A stretch of 64,000 bases of DNA from Spirosoma sp. SC4-14 (GTDB lineage: Bacteria > Bacteroidota > Bacteroidia > Cytophagales > Spirosomataceae). The translations under genes were made by a program, and so were the position numbers. Below, piece by piece: positions 36,201 to 46,552 of the stretch. The notes beneath the pieces are model-generated. The model was given only the letters and a program-made list of their open reading frames with translations. It had not been told where the DNA came from and searched no databases. Position 1 is the first letter of the stretch. Each line of letters opens with the position of its first letter. The stretch is from contig NZ_CP147518.1 of assembly GCF_037201965.1 (NCBI RefSeq), positions 7,433,001-7,497,000 of the forward strand, written 5' to 3'.

Positions 36201-39200
36201 ATGCTATACCGTTTATGGTCTTATACTGGCCGACTCCTGGTAGGTTTATGCCTGGTTGTCACTGGCCGTTTATCTGCTCAACAGTTACCCTATTCTGCTA
36301 CGCAACGGCAGCAGTTGGATAAGCTTCGGCAGACGATTCAGAAAACCCAGGATGCTAACTATAGCCGCGCGCTTTCGCTGGCAAAAAGTCTGGGACGGCC
36401 AATTACCCAAATTCATAGAAATGGCAAGATTGTAACACTAGCAGGCGTCGACGATCATGGCAATCTGCTTTACCACACTACTCACGTTGGCAATGCGCAG
36501 GTAGCAAACATTACCCGCACATCGTCGCTCTATTCGGGAGGTAGCCTCGGCTTAAACCTGTCGGGAACTAGTGCCTCGGTACAGAACAAACTGGGTATCT
36601 GGGATGGGGCAGCCGTACGGTCAACACACGTTGAACTAAAAGGCCGAATTACCCAGAATGATAAAGCCAGCACAACCACCGACGATGAAGAACATCCTAC
36701 CCACGTAGCCACAACGATGATTGGTGCAGGAGTAAATTCGCAGGCAAGAGGAATGGCTTACGGTGCGAACCTGCAAGCCTGGGACTACAACAGCGATGTA
36801 TCTGAAATGACAGTTGCGGCCTCCAGCCTGCTTATCTCGAACCATTCATATGGCTATCAGGCTGGTTATCAATACAACTCGGCCCGATCGGGATCAACTC
36901 AATGGGAATGGTATGGCGATACAACGGTTAGCCGGGTTTATGATTATAAATTTGGCCAGTATGACTCCCAGGCCCAGTCGTGGGATAAAATTGCCAACTC
37001 GGCACCCTATTATCTGATCGTCAAGTCGGCTGGTAATGATCATGCGGCCAGCGGTTATACAGCCGGAGAGTCGTATGTGATGGTCAATCATAATAATAAG
37101 GTCAGTAAAGTTCCGCGTGACCTACAGACAGGTTATGACCAGATTTCGACCAATGGCGTTGCCAAAAACATTCTCTCCGTCGGTGCTGCCAACTATCCGA
37201 CCTATGGCTATAACCGCCCTGGCGATGTGGTATTAGCCGATTTTAGTAGCTGGGGGCCCGCCGACGATGGGCGTATCAAACCCGATATTGTTGGTATCGG
37301 TGTCAATATTCTGTCGGGCAATTCCAGTAACGATAGTGCTTATGTATCGCTCAGTGGCACCTCAATGGCTACTCCCAATGTGTCGGGGTCATTACTGCTA
37401 CTTCAGGAATACTATGCCCAGCTTAATCCGGGGCAATATATGCGCTCATCTACCTTACGGGGGCTAGTATTGCATACGGCTTATGAAGCAGGTCCATCGC
37501 CCGGTCCCGATTACCAGTTTGGCTGGGGATTACTCAATACCGAAAAAGCGGCCCGCGTTATTGGCAATACCGATAAAACAAACCTGCTCAGCGAGCGGAC
37601 ATTAGCACAAGGGCAACGCGATACGATCCAGGTTGTGGCGTCAGGGCATGGACCATTGGTTGCTACCATTTGCTGGACTGATCCGGCCGGTACGCCAACC
37701 TCAACCGTCAACGACCGTGCGCCCAAGCTGGTGAATGACCTCGATCTCCGTGTTATCAACGATACAACAACCAACTCTCCCTGGATTCTCGACCCTAACA
37801 ATCCCAGCAAGGCCGCTACTACCGGCGATAACATTCGTGACAATATCGAACAGGTCTACATCGAAAATGCTGTTCCTGGCAAAACCTACACGATTGTTAT
37901 TTCCAATAAGGCAACGCTCAGTGGCAACAAACAGGACTATGCACTAATCGTGAGCGGTGTTGGCGGACAGGCTTACTGTGCATCGTCGGCCAGTTCGTCG
38001 GCCGATACAAAAATCAATGCGGTAAGCTTCAGCACCATCAATCAAACGAACGCCAGTGGCTGCACGACCTATTCTGATTTCACCAAACAAACCGTTGGAA
38101 CGGTTCAGGCCAATCAGACGCTTCCGCTATCGGTAACAACCGGCAGTTGTGGAACCGCTAAAAATGTAGTTGTTAAAGCGTTTGCCGACTGGAATGCTAA
38201 TGGCGATTTTACGGATGCGGGCGATAACATGGCAACGTCGGGTGTACTGAACGGGCCGGGTGTTTTTACGACAAACATCACCATTCCTCAGAGCGTAAGC
38301 CTGGGGCAACTCATTCGGCTCCGTATTGTAGCAACCGAAACCAGCGACCCCGCCAGTGTGAATCCATGTGGTACCTATGGCAATGGCGAAACACAGGACT
38401 ATTTGCTTCGGGTGATTCAGACTTCCAATGATGTAGGAGCCGCCAGTTTACTATCCCCCATTGACAATTTATGTGCGACATCGGACCTGACTATATCGGT
38501 AGAAGTACAAAACTATGGATCACAGGCCCAAACGAATGTACCTGTTACGGTCGCCATTATAGATGCTACCAAAAATACGATCGGCACGCTATCGGGCACG
38601 CTGGGTACACTGCCAGCCTATGGCGCGGGTCAGGTGGCTCTATCTCCAGGTAATCTAACCCTAACACCCGGCCAAACCTATACGTTTGTCGCAACAACCG
38701 GCCTGGCCAGCGATCAGAATTCGGCCAATAATCAGTTCGTAACGACTCGAACCGTGGCCCCAGCCGCAACGGGTGGTATTTTTGCGGCAACAACCTGTGG
38801 CATCGATACCGCTTTTTATTTGACCAACAAAGGCAACGCAACCGCATTCTGGTACGATGCCCCAACGGGTGGCAACCTGCTGGCGGCCGGAAACGGCGTT
38901 TCTTATACTGGTCTTCCGGCAGGAGGAGCATTCTACGCCGGTCTGAACGAATTCGGCGGTCGGCTAGGGCCAGTGGCAAAGAGCGACTTTGGCGGAGGTA
39001 GCTATGCCTATAATTTTGGGCCGTCGCCACTGATCACCACTACGGTTCCGATCACGCTATCGAGCGCACGACTCTACATAGGGCATTCGGGTACATTAAC
39101 GTTTACCGTAACCACGCTAAGTGGCTCAACTGTATCGTCGGTGTCTATTCCGGTAGTGGCCACCCGTACTTTACCGCTAAGCGCAACAGCAACTAATGGT

Positions 39201-40250
39201 ATGCTGGCCGACGACCCGAACGATCCGGGTGCGGTCTATGCGCTGAATCTAAAAATCCCGCAGGCAGGCACCTACCAGATCAATATCGACTATGCCGACA
39301 GCGCGGCTATTTTCCGCAGCAATGTAGGCGTGTCGGGTTTCCCATACCGACTAACTACAGCCAATGGGCAAACCGTTGTCTCAACGAAGGGATCGCTCTA
39401 TCAAAGCTCGTCGACTACTATCGATACGCTCACCAATGCCTGGTATTATTTCTACGATCTGCAAATCAAATCGGCCGATTGTCCGTCTGAGAGCCGGGTT
39501 GCGGTTACGCCAACAACCGGCGTTGCCACTACCGCATCGATCACGCCCAATACATCGACAAGTATCTGTTCGGGTTCAACCATTACCCTACAGGCCAACA
39601 CCGGCAATGGCTTAACCTATCAGTGGTATCGAAACGGAACCGCCATTGCCTCGGCGACCAACCGTGCATTTCAGGTAGCATCGGCTGGCCAATATTCGGT
39701 TCAGGTAACGGGGGTCTGTACGCCGGTTGTTTCGTCGGCCGTATCCGTTTCGGTAACAACAGCCACTACTCCCACCATTAGTGTAAATGGCTTTACACTA
39801 ACGACTAATGCTGTTTCGGGAATTCAGTGGTTACTCAACGGCGTTGCTATTAGCGGAGCCAACAGCACAACCTATGCCGTTCCGCAAACCGGCCGTTATT
39901 CTGTTCGAGGCAATGTAAATGGGTGTGGGGAGTTAATATCCAGCGAGGTATATCTGACCATTCTGGCGGCCGAGCCCACCCTAGCCGACAATATACTCAG
40001 CGTTTACCCTAACCCGACCACCAGCCAGGTTACGGTTTCGCTGTCGGCAGCGAACTCGTTCAAACAAACGCCTACTGTTCACCTGACCGATCTAAAAGGC
40101 GCCACACTCCTAACTACGGCACTCCATCAGGATGGAAAAAATTATTCGACGGTACTGGATGTAAGTACCTTGCCGGGCGGTACGTTTTTTGTGGTTATTA
40201 AAGATGACGAGACCCAAAATGTATGGGTTCGACGAATCAGTAAGCAATAA
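36201..40250 (+). CDS. Secreted S8 (subtilisin-like) serine protease with GEVED and T9SS tail
   Basis: A 1349-residue protein with a signal peptide ending at GRLSAQ. The S8 domain (about 110-430) has Asp in LGIWDGAAV (about 135), His in HPTHVATT (about 165), oxyanion Asn in VKSAGNDH and Ser in SGTSMATPN (about 388). Then come a P-domain-like beta region (about 440-590), a GEVED domain (about 630-735, ADWNANGDFTDAGDN, NGETQDYLLRV), a CARDB-like segment (DVGAASLLSPIDN), Ig-like repeats (YQWYRNGTAI) and a type A sorting domain (ILSVYPNPTTSQV to RRISKQ). It is expected to be released or displayed at the surface by T9SS. Confidence 0.92.
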   Translation: MLYRLWSYTGRLLVGLCLVVTGRLSAQQLPYSATQRQQLDKLRQTIQKTQDANYSRALSLAKSLGRPITQIHRNGKIVTLAGVDDHGNLLYHTTHVGNAQVANITRTSSLYSGGSLGLNLSGTSASVQNKLGIWDGAAVRSTHVELKGRITQNDKASTTTDDEEHPTHVATTMIGAGVNSQARGMAYGANLQAWDYNSDVSEMTVAASSLLISNHSYGYQAGYQYNSARSGSTQWEWYGDTTVSRVYDYKFGQYDSQAQSWDKIANSAPYYLIVKSAGNDHAASGYTAGESYVMVNHNNKVSKVPRDLQTGYDQISTNGVAKNILSVGAANYPTYGYNRPGDVVLADFSSWGPADDGRIKPDIVGIGVNILSGNSSNDSAYVSLSGTSMATPNVSGSLLLLQEYYAQLNPGQYMRSSTLRGLVLHTAYEAGPSPGPDYQFGWGLLNTEKAARVIGNTDKTNLLSERTLAQGQRDTIQVVASGHGPLVATICWTDPAGTPTSTVNDRAPKLVNDLDLRVINDTTTNSPWILDPNNPSKAATTGDNIRDNIEQVYIENAVPGKTYTIVISNKATLSGNKQDYALIVSGVGGQAYCASSASSSADTKINAVSFSTINQTNASGCTTYSDFTKQTVGTVQANQTLPLSVTTGSCGTAKNVVVKAFADWNANGDFTDAGDNMATSGVLNGPGVFTTNITIPQSVSLGQLIRLRIVATETSDPASVNPCGTYGNGETQDYLLRVIQTSNDVGAASLLSPIDNLCATSDLTISVEVQNYGSQAQTNVPVTVAIIDATKNTIGTLSGTLGTLPAYGAGQVALSPGNLTLTPGQTYTFVATTGLASDQNSANNQFVTTRTVAPAATGGIFAATTCGIDTAFYLTNKGNATAFWYDAPTGGNLLAAGNGVSYTGLPAGGAFYAGLNEFGGRLGPVAKSDFGGGSYAYNFGPSPLITTTVPITLSSARLYIGHSGTLTFTVTTLSGSTVSSVSIPVVATRTLPLSATATNGMLADDPNDPGAVYALNLKIPQAGTYQINIDYADSAAIFRSNVGVSGFPYRLTTANGQTVVSTKGSLYQSSSTTIDTLTNAWYYFYDLQIKSADCPSESRVAVTPTTGVATTASITPNTSTSICSGSTITLQANTGNGLTYQWYRNGTAIASATNRAFQVASAGQYSVQVTGVCTPVVSSAVSVSVTTATTPTISVNGFTLTTNAVSGIQWLLNGVAISGANSTTYAVPQTGRYSVRGNVNGCGELISSEVYLTILAAEPTLADNILSVYPNPTTSQVTVSLSAANSFKQTPTVHLTDLKGATLLTTALHQDGKNYSTVLDVSTLPGGTFFVVIKDDETQNVWVRRISKQ

Positions 40251-40295
40251 CCGAAACGGCTCTGACACAGATTTACCGGCAAAATAAGTTTAGAC

Positions 40296-40353
40296 AAAAC
40301 AAGGCACCCCGCAATCGTAAACGCCTTTTTTACGCGGTGCGGTGCCTTGTTTT
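40296..40353 (+). promoter_or_regulatory. Hairpin across the start of the second protease gene
   Basis: AAAACAAGGCACC (40296-40308) pairs perfectly with GGTGCCTTGTTTT (40341-40353). The GTG start at 40337 lies in the loop and the right arm encodes the signal peptide. It may be a terminator of the first gene, a translation control, or both. Confidence 0.55.
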
Positions 40354-43108
40354 GCTGTGTCTTTCGGGTTCGATCCAGGCGCAGGATTCTCATAATAACG
40401 CACTTCTTCCGTGGCAATCGGAGGTCATTGGCCGATACAAAAATTTGCGTATTCAGACCCTTCGGTTAGCGCAGCAGCACAACTGGCCTCTCCACAAAAA
40501 TTATTCCAACACCCAACGGCTTGTACTAACGGAAGTCGACCCACTTGGCCATCCAATTTATTACACACTTCATAACACAGAGGCCTCATCAGCCACCCGT
40601 ACACTATCACTCTATAAAGGTGGTAGCCTGCAACTGGCTCTTTCCGGGAACAGTAGTGCCTTAGCCGGTAAAGTAGCAATCTGGGACGGAGGCCGCGTGC
40701 TCGGCACTCATCAGGAATTTGCGGGTACTGGTGTTATTCAGCAACAGGATCAGGCCGATTCAATAAACAGCCATACAACCCATTTGGCAGGAACCTTAAT
40801 TGCCCGAGGCATCAACCCACAGGCAAAAGGCATGGCCTACGGTGCCAGCTTACTCGTTTGGGATTATACCGATGATCTCAGTGAAATTGCCATAGCGGCT
40901 CCCAACCTGCTGCTATCGAACCATGCCTATGGCCCGGTTGCCGGATGGGTTTACAATCCATCCCGTCCAGGAACCGACCCCAATCAGAAGTGGGAATGGT
41001 GGGGTAATACGAGTATGAGTGCTACGGAAGATTATTTATTCGGATTTTATACGACAAAAGCGCATGACCTCGACCGTATTGCCTACAATAATCCATTTTA
41101 TCTGATGGTTCGGTCGGCCGATAACAAACGGGCCGAAACCGGTCCACCTGCCGGAACAGCTTATTATCTAAAAAACACCAGCGATAAAAGCACACTGACA
41201 CGCAGTCGAAATGATGCCTACGATGTTATTCCGGGCGAAGCAACGGCCAAAAATGTGCTGACCGTAGGGGCTGCCGATGTAACATTCGACAGGCAGAATC
41301 AGCCGCCAACCATTGCATCAACGTCTTTTAGTGGCTGGGGACCAACCGACGACGGCCGTATCAAACCTGATCTACTAGGCATGGGAACGAGTATTTTTTC
41401 GACACTTGCCGATAATTCGGCATCGTACGGAAACTATACGGGCACCTCAATGGCGTCGGCCAATGTTACGGGTTCGCTGGTTTTATTGCAGGAGCTTTAT
41501 TCACAACAAAAGGCAGTTGCCGCAAGTAGTGCCAAAACTAGCGCCACGGGCAGTAATCAATTTATGCGGTCGGCAACCTTACGCGGACTAGCGATTCATA
41601 CGGCTAGCCGGACTACGCCTGCAGCCGGACCCGACTATCGGCAAGGCTGGGGCCTGCTCAATGCGGAAGGAGCGGCCCGTGTATTGCTCAATACGGATCG
41701 GGCGCATCTGGTGCTCGAAAAAACACTACAATCGGGCGGGATCTTTACGCAGCGTATTGTTGCGCAGGGCAACGAACCATTGGTTGTAACACTGTGCTGG
41801 ACCGATCCCGAAGGGGCACCAACTACCGTAGGTCCGGCTTATGTAAACAACCGAACGCCCAGGCTGGTCAATGATCTGGATATACGCCTGAGCGATGGCC
41901 ATTCCATTGCACTTCCGTTCACACTGGACCCCAATAATCCATCGCAACCGGCTCGTATGGGCGATAACATCCGCGACAATGTTGAACAGATTTACATTCC
42001 TAACCCAACGCCGGGGCAGTCGTATTCAATTACCGTATCACACAAAGGAAAGATGACCTACGCTGGCCAGCCTTTTTCGGTCATTATAAGCGGATTACAG
42101 CGCATTCCATGTGCTTTTTCAGTATCGATTTCGCCCGGAAGTGATACAACTCTCTGCAACGGTAGTAGCTTAGTGCTTGGCACCAGCAACCAATCGGGAT
42201 TCAACTACCAATGGTTGCTCTATAGTATGCCAATTGTCAATGCAACTGCCTCGTCGTATCGGCTCACCGAAGCCGGTGCTTATTCTCTACGCATGACCGA
42301 TGCCAACGGCTGCACCGTAACGTCGGCGCCCGTTCAGGTGCGAACCCGGCAATCGACCGTGAAAATTAACCCTTCTACCGATCAATGGCTTTGTCAGGAT
42401 GATCAGCCGATAGTTTTCTCGGCTACAGTTTCGACAAATTCTCCAATCGAGTGGTTACGAAACGGAACAGTTCTTTCAAATCAACAATCGACCTCACTGG
42501 CCGCCAGCGAGGAAGGCAGCTATCAGATACGCCTTACCGAAGACGGTTGCCAGACCCTCTCCGACTCGGTTGTTTTGCGCCGGACAACGGTCAATAATAT
42601 TCCACTACAACCCGAAGAAACGGAGCTGACGCTACTGCGGGGAGCAGCCGTAACGCTGTATGCGCCAACAGGAACGGCTTATGAGTATCAATGGTATCAG
42701 TCAAATTCTCCGATCAATAAGGCAACAACCAACCGGCTGTCGGTCAGTGAGCCGGGGAGCTATCAGGTCCAGGTCACTCAGCAGAACTGTGTAGGCTGGT
42801 CGACCCAGCGTACCATTTATTCGTCGGTAATAACCAGTATATCGCCAGAACCAGACTCGGTATTTTTGGCCTATCCGAATCCGGTCGAACATTCGCTGGA
42901 GGTGCAGTATGCATTTCCCAATGCCCGCAACGTACAGATTAGCGTTCTTGACGGGCAGGGACGACTCCATGGTTCGCCAACCTTACTCAAAGCAACTAAT
43001 CAGCGGTTTCAGGGAACGCTGAACCTAAGCACCTTATCGGCTGGGCCTTACATCTTAAAGCTCAGCGACGGCGACCGAACCAGAACATTGCGCTTTCTGA
43101 AAAAATAA
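40337..43108 (+). CDS. Second secreted S8 serine protease with T9SS tail
   Basis: A 923-residue paralogue of the preceding protease. The triad is Asp117 (KVAIWDGGR), His146 (HTTHLAGT) and Ser371 (TGTSMASAN), with oxyanion Asn263 (VRSADNKR). The residue after SMA is Ser-Ala rather than the usual Thr-Pro. A P-domain-like region, Ig-like repeats (NYQWLLYSMPI, YEYQWYQSNSPI) and a type A sorting domain (LAYPNPVEHSLEV to TLRFLKK) follow; it lacks GEVED. The start is GTG at 40337, giving a short signal peptide MRCLVLLCLSGSIQA; no ATG exists upstream in frame. It lies 86 nt after the first protease gene. Confidence 0.88.
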   Translation: MRCLVLLCLSGSIQAQDSHNNALLPWQSEVIGRYKNLRIQTLRLAQQHNWPLHKNYSNTQRLVLTEVDPLGHPIYYTLHNTEASSATRTLSLYKGGSLQLALSGNSSALAGKVAIWDGGRVLGTHQEFAGTGVIQQQDQADSINSHTTHLAGTLIARGINPQAKGMAYGASLLVWDYTDDLSEIAIAAPNLLLSNHAYGPVAGWVYNPSRPGTDPNQKWEWWGNTSMSATEDYLFGFYTTKAHDLDRIAYNNPFYLMVRSADNKRAETGPPAGTAYYLKNTSDKSTLTRSRNDAYDVIPGEATAKNVLTVGAADVTFDRQNQPPTIASTSFSGWGPTDDGRIKPDLLGMGTSIFSTLADNSASYGNYTGTSMASANVTGSLVLLQELYSQQKAVAASSAKTSATGSNQFMRSATLRGLAIHTASRTTPAAGPDYRQGWGLLNAEGAARVLLNTDRAHLVLEKTLQSGGIFTQRIVAQGNEPLVVTLCWTDPEGAPTTVGPAYVNNRTPRLVNDLDIRLSDGHSIALPFTLDPNNPSQPARMGDNIRDNVEQIYIPNPTPGQSYSITVSHKGKMTYAGQPFSVIISGLQRIPCAFSVSISPGSDTTLCNGSSLVLGTSNQSGFNYQWLLYSMPIVNATASSYRLTEAGAYSLRMTDANGCTVTSAPVQVRTRQSTVKINPSTDQWLCQDDQPIVFSATVSTNSPIEWLRNGTVLSNQQSTSLAASEEGSYQIRLTEDGCQTLSDSVVLRRTTVNNIPLQPEETELTLLRGAAVTLYAPTGTAYEYQWYQSNSPINKATTNRLSVSEPGSYQVQVTQQNCVGWSTQRTIYSSVITSISPEPDSVFLAYPNPVEHSLEVQYAFPNARNVQISVLDGQGRLHGSPTLLKATNQRFQGTLNLSTLSAGPYILKLSDGDRTRTLRFLKK

Positions 43109-43127
43109 CAAGCGGGCGGCTAGGTAT

Positions 43128-44180
43128 TCAGGCCGATGCTGGGCTCAAAAACGCACTAATTTCCTGTGCCGTCTGACGGGCCGATCGATTCACACCGATC
43201 AACGTAGCTGAAGCAAATCCTGTCCAGCTTCCATAGCCTACCAGCCACAGTCCTGGTTGTTTTATGGAACGGGTCCCCTGTACGTCGGCTCGCCCATCCG
43301 ATGTAAGTATACCCAGGCCATTCAGAAATTGAATGGCTGGCCGGAATCCCGTACACCAGATAATTGCATCAATTGCTTCGTGGGTTCCATTGGGCCAGTA
43401 AACTCCATCTGGCGTCAGTCCAGTAAACGGCCGCACTGCGTGTAGAACATTGCGGCTACGGGCTTCTTTCACACTCTCGACCATCACAATATTGGCCAGG
43501 TTGCCCACTGACTGAGTATCCCCCGCCTGATAGCGCTGCGTTGCGGCCTGAAATAAATAACGCCCATCAACATCGTCGGGCAGAAATGATGGCTCTTCCA
43601 GCGTAACCCAGCTTACGTTTGCCACTTTCGATAATTCGGCCAGAATCTGTGCACCGGAGTTTCCTCCGCCCACCACCAATACCCGTTTTCCGGTTAACAG
43701 ATCAGGAGAAACATACTGGGCAGAGTGTAGCTGTAGCCCCTTAAAGGTTTCTTTTCCCGGATAATTCGGACTATATGGATTGCTCCAGCTACCCGTAGCA
43801 CACACCAAAGCACGGCAATAGTAACTCCCCCGATTTGTCAGGAGACGAAACGCATTATTTTCCCACTGCACAGTCTGCACCTGCACCGGCCGATCAATGG
43901 GGAAATTGTATCGTTTCTCATACTCGGCGAGATAAGAAATAACGTCCTGCCGAGAGGGATAAATCGATTCGGTTCGTGGCATTAACCACCCCGGCAATGA
44001 ACTTGCTTCTGCGGGCGAAAATAGCCGCAACGACTGCCACGCATGTTGCCACGCTCCGCCTGCCGACGCCTGTTCGTCCAGTATGACCACGTTAAGCGAA
44101 CTCCGTCGTAGATGATAGGCCGTTGCCAGTCCAGACTGTCCGCCACCAATAATGATTACATCGTAGACAACCTGTTCCAT
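43128..44180 (-). CDS. arsO: ArsO-like flavin-containing monooxygenase
   Basis: A 350-residue FAD/NAD(P)H monooxygenase. FAD motif GGGQSGLATAYHL at the N-terminus, the YPSRQDVISYL segment, an ATGSWSNPY strand, and a second dinucleotide motif VVGGGNSGAQILAEL (about 165). ArsO-family proteins are found in arsenic operons and are linked to arsenic oxidation or detoxification, the exact reaction still being unclear. It is the last gene of the ars operon here, 29 nt after the metallophosphoesterase, and meets the protease gene tail to tail. Confidence 0.8.
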   Translation of the reverse strand: MEQVVYDVIIIGGGQSGLATAYHLRRSSLNVVILDEQASAGGAWQHAWQSLRLFSPAEASSLPGWLMPRTESIYPSRQDVISYLAEYEKRYNFPIDRPVQVQTVQWENNAFRLLTNRGSYYCRALVCATGSWSNPYSPNYPGKETFKGLQLHSAQYVSPDLLTGKRVLVVGGGNSGAQILAELSKVANVSWVTLEEPSFLPDDVDGRYLFQAATQRYQAGDTQSVGNLANIVMVESVKEARSRNVLHAVRPFTGLTPDGVYWPNGTHEAIDAIIWCTGFRPAIQFLNGLGILTSDGRADVQGTRSIKQPGLWLVGYGSWTGFASATLIGVNRSARQTAQEISAFLSPASA

Positions 44181-44209
44181 CGCGATAGAGACTAGAGTAC
44201 ATAAACTCC

Positions 44210-45010
44210 TTAAGCTGTTCGCAACATAGTGGCATATGGATCAGGCAGTTCGCTTTGTTCTATTGCCTGAGCTGCCCGCTCTACATCATAGGTCACTCGA
44301 ACAAACTCAACATAAACTCCGTCACGCCCACCAGGGCGGGCCATTTCGCCAATTGTTAATAACACATAACAGGCTCGGGGGTCACCGTCTTTAGGCTTAC
44401 CCACTGAGCCTATATTGATAGCATGACGCCAATAGGTTTCCTGCCCTTCCGGTTCAGCACTGACGACTTTATAGAATGGTTTATGAGTATGTCCAAAACA
44501 TAAAATGTCGGCATCTGCACCTTCCAGAATACGCCCCAGGCTACGATCCTCACGATCTTGAAATAAATACTCATTCACTCGTCGCGGACTACCGTGAACC
44601 AGCAGGAGCGAAACGGGCGGCTGTTGTTTCCAGAGTTGATCGGTATTGTTATTTAACTCAAAATCCACCCGAATACGCGTTGGTAGAGTGCGTAGATAGC
44701 TCCGCTCGTCATTGCCAATTGTTTTATTGGTATAAGCAATCGAAACCTTCCCCATCGCATTTTCCTCTTCTTCGCGGTATACACAACCACAATCATCCGA
44801 TGCACGACCGATACCGAAGTCATAATTTCCGGCGATAGTAGGAATACCTCGTTTGCGAATTTGGGTGATTACCTCGTTGGGCCACACATTATAACCAACC
44901 AAATCGCCCAAACAGTAGACCGCATCAACCTCGCGCATATCAATATCAGCCAGGACAGCTTCAAGAGCCGGTAAATTGGCATGGATGTCAGAAAATAAAG
45001 CAATCTTCAT
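44210..45010 (-). CDS. Calcineurin-like metallophosphoesterase in the ars operon
   Basis: A 266-residue metallophosphoesterase of the YfcE/MJ0936-like type. Metal-binding motifs are DIHANLPAL (Asp8, His10), GDLVGYNVWP, AGNYD, LVHGSPRR and FGHTHKP. An insert with DDCGCVYREEEEN carries two Cys. It is placed 9 nt after acr3 and 29 nt before arsO, so it belongs to the operon. A role in arsenic detoxification is inferred only from context; arsenylated metabolites or a phosphorylated intermediate could be substrates. Confidence 0.82.
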   Translation of the reverse strand: MKIALFSDIHANLPALEAVLADIDMREVDAVYCLGDLVGYNVWPNEVITQIRKRGIPTIAGNYDFGIGRASDDCGCVYREEEENAMGKVSIAYTNKTIGNDERSYLRTLPTRIRVDFELNNNTDQLWKQQPPVSLLLVHGSPRRVNEYLFQDREDRSLGRILEGADADILCFGHTHKPFYKVVSAEPEGQETYWRHAINIGSVGKPKDGDPRACYVLLTIGEMARPGGRDGVYVEFVRVTYDVERAAQAIEQSELPDPYATMLRTA

Positions 45011-45019
45011 AAAAGAATT

Positions 45020-46087
45020 TTATAGGGCTTTTTTATATGATGATGTAAACTTCCACTCCTGTCTGAGCGCAAAATTGACTAACAGAATGAGTACAGGCAC
45101 TTCGATCAAAGGTCCTATAACTGCAGCAAACGCAGCCCCCGAATTAATACCGAAAACAGCAATAGCAACCGCAATTCCCAGTTCAAAATTATTACCAGCA
45201 GCAGTGAAGGCCAGTGATGTTGACCTGGCATAATCGGCTCCAGCTCTTTTCGACAAGTAAAAGGCAGAAAAGAACATAATAATAAAATAGACCGTTAAGG
45301 GGGCCGCAATCCGCAACACATCCAGAGGAATAGATACAATAAGTTTACCTTTTAAGCTGAACATCAAAACGATGGTAAACAGTAATGCGATTAATGTTAT
45401 CGGACTAATAGCTGGTAAAAACGTTTGTTCGTACCACTGTCGGCCTTTTAGGCGCGTAAGCAGGAACCGTGAAAGTAAGCCCACCAGGAAGGGTATTCCC
45501 TGATAGATAAAAACACTTTTAGCGACTTCACCAATGGTTATGCTGGCTGCCAGACGACTTTGCTCGTATCCATGCAGACCCAATAGGGATGGCAATACTG
45601 TAAGAAAAACATAGGCATAGATCGAGTAAAAAAGCACCTGAAAAATGCTATTAAAGGCCACTAGCCCAGCCGCATATAGCCGATCTCCTTTAGCCAGATC
45701 ATTCCATACAATGACCATAGCAATACAGCGGGCAATGCCGATCATAATCAGCCCTGTCATATATTCTGGCTTGTCGGGAAGGAAAACGACGGCTAATCCA
45801 AACATTAGAAGCGGTCCAATAACCCAGTTTTGTAGCAGCGACAAAGACAGGATTTTGATGTTAGCAAACACGCCTGGCAGTTCTTCGTAACGTACTTTAG
45901 CCAGAGGGGGGTACATCATTAAAATTAGTCCGATAGCGATAGGAATATTGGTGGCTCCAGCATTGAAGCCATTCATCAATGTAGGCGCTTGCGGGAAAAA
46001 AAAGCCAATTCCAATCCCAAAGAGCATAGCCAGAAAAATCCACAATGTTAAAAAGCGATCAAAAAACGTCAGTTTGGGCGTATTCAT
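45020..46087 (-). CDS. acr3: ACR3-family arsenite efflux permease
   Basis: A 355-residue permease with about ten membrane helices. The conserved Cys lies in [17 protein letters not shown], and the [16 protein letters not shown] segment carries the conserved Glu. These identify ACR3 rather than ArsB. It exports arsenite as the last step after ArsC reduction. The start is the ATG at 46087; a TTG two codons earlier is possible. It lies 12 nt after arsN. Confidence 0.93.
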   Translation of the reverse strand: MNTPKLTFFDRFLTLWIFLAMLFGIGIGFFFPQAPTLMNGFNAGATNIPIAIGLILMMYPPLAKVRYEELPGVFANIKILSLSLLQNWVIGPLLMFGLAVVFLPDKPEYMTGLIMIGIARCIAMVIVWNDLAKGDRLYAAGLVAFNSIFQVLFYSIYAYVFLTVLPSLLGLHGYEQSRLAASITIGEVAKSVFIYQGIPFLVGLLSRFLLTRLKGRQWYEQTFLPAISPITLIALLFTIVLMFSLKGKLIVSIPLDVLRIAAPLTVYFIIMFFSAFYLSKRAGADYARSTSLAFTAAGNNFELGIAVAIAVFGINSGAAFAAVIGPLIEVPVLILLVNFALRQEWKFTSSYKKAL

Positions 46088-46099
46088 GCTCAATTGTAG

Positions 46100-46534
46100 T
46101 TAAAGCATCCGTTTCATCACAACGGCCGAAGCCGGACAAAGTCCGCTAAACTGCGATGTAGCCTGAATGGCCAGGGGAGCATCCAGACGATCTACCGGCA
46201 GAAACCCATGCCGACCAAAATACTGCTCCGCTGTGGTTGTGATTAAATACACATCGGCCAGTTCTCTAGCGCTGGCCGTATCCAGTAATCGGCCAATCAG
46301 TTGAGACCCGATCTGCCGACCCTGAAAATCAGGATCGACAGCCACAGACCGCAAGAGTCCAATAGCTCCAAACCGTTCAATACCGGCTACGCCAACGACC
46401 TTGTTCTGTTCTTTGGCAATCAGAAAGTCCGACAGATCGGTCGGCAAATCATCGGTAAGCAACTGCCCCTGCCTGAGCAGGGCTATAACAGCGGGCTTGT
46501 CTTCTGGTCGGGCATTTTCGATATGAATGGCCAT
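46100..46534 (-). CDS. arsN: ArsN-like GNAT acetyltransferase
   Basis: A 144-residue GNAT protein. The acetyl-CoA motif V-A-V-D-P-D-F-Q-G-R-Q-I-G-S-Q-L is seen at about residues 69-84 and YFGRHGF near 107, with the N-terminus IENARPEDKPAVIALL matching ArsN2-type proteins. Related ArsN enzymes acetylate organoarsenicals; the exact substrate of the ArsN2 group is less sure. It sits between arsC and acr3. Confidence 0.85.
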   Translation of the reverse strand: MAIHIENARPEDKPAVIALLRQGQLLTDDLPTDLSDFLIAKEQNKVVGVAGIERFGAIGLLRSVAVDPDFQGRQIGSQLIGRLLDTASARELADVYLITTTAEQYFGRHGFLPVDRLDAPLAIQATSQFSGLCPASAVVMKRML

Positions 46535-46552
46535 GTTTTATTGAGCTGTAGA

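Noticed and set aside
38566-39030. 154-residue minus-strand frame in the first protease gene
   Set aside because: Arg-rich shadow frame without start context or family features.
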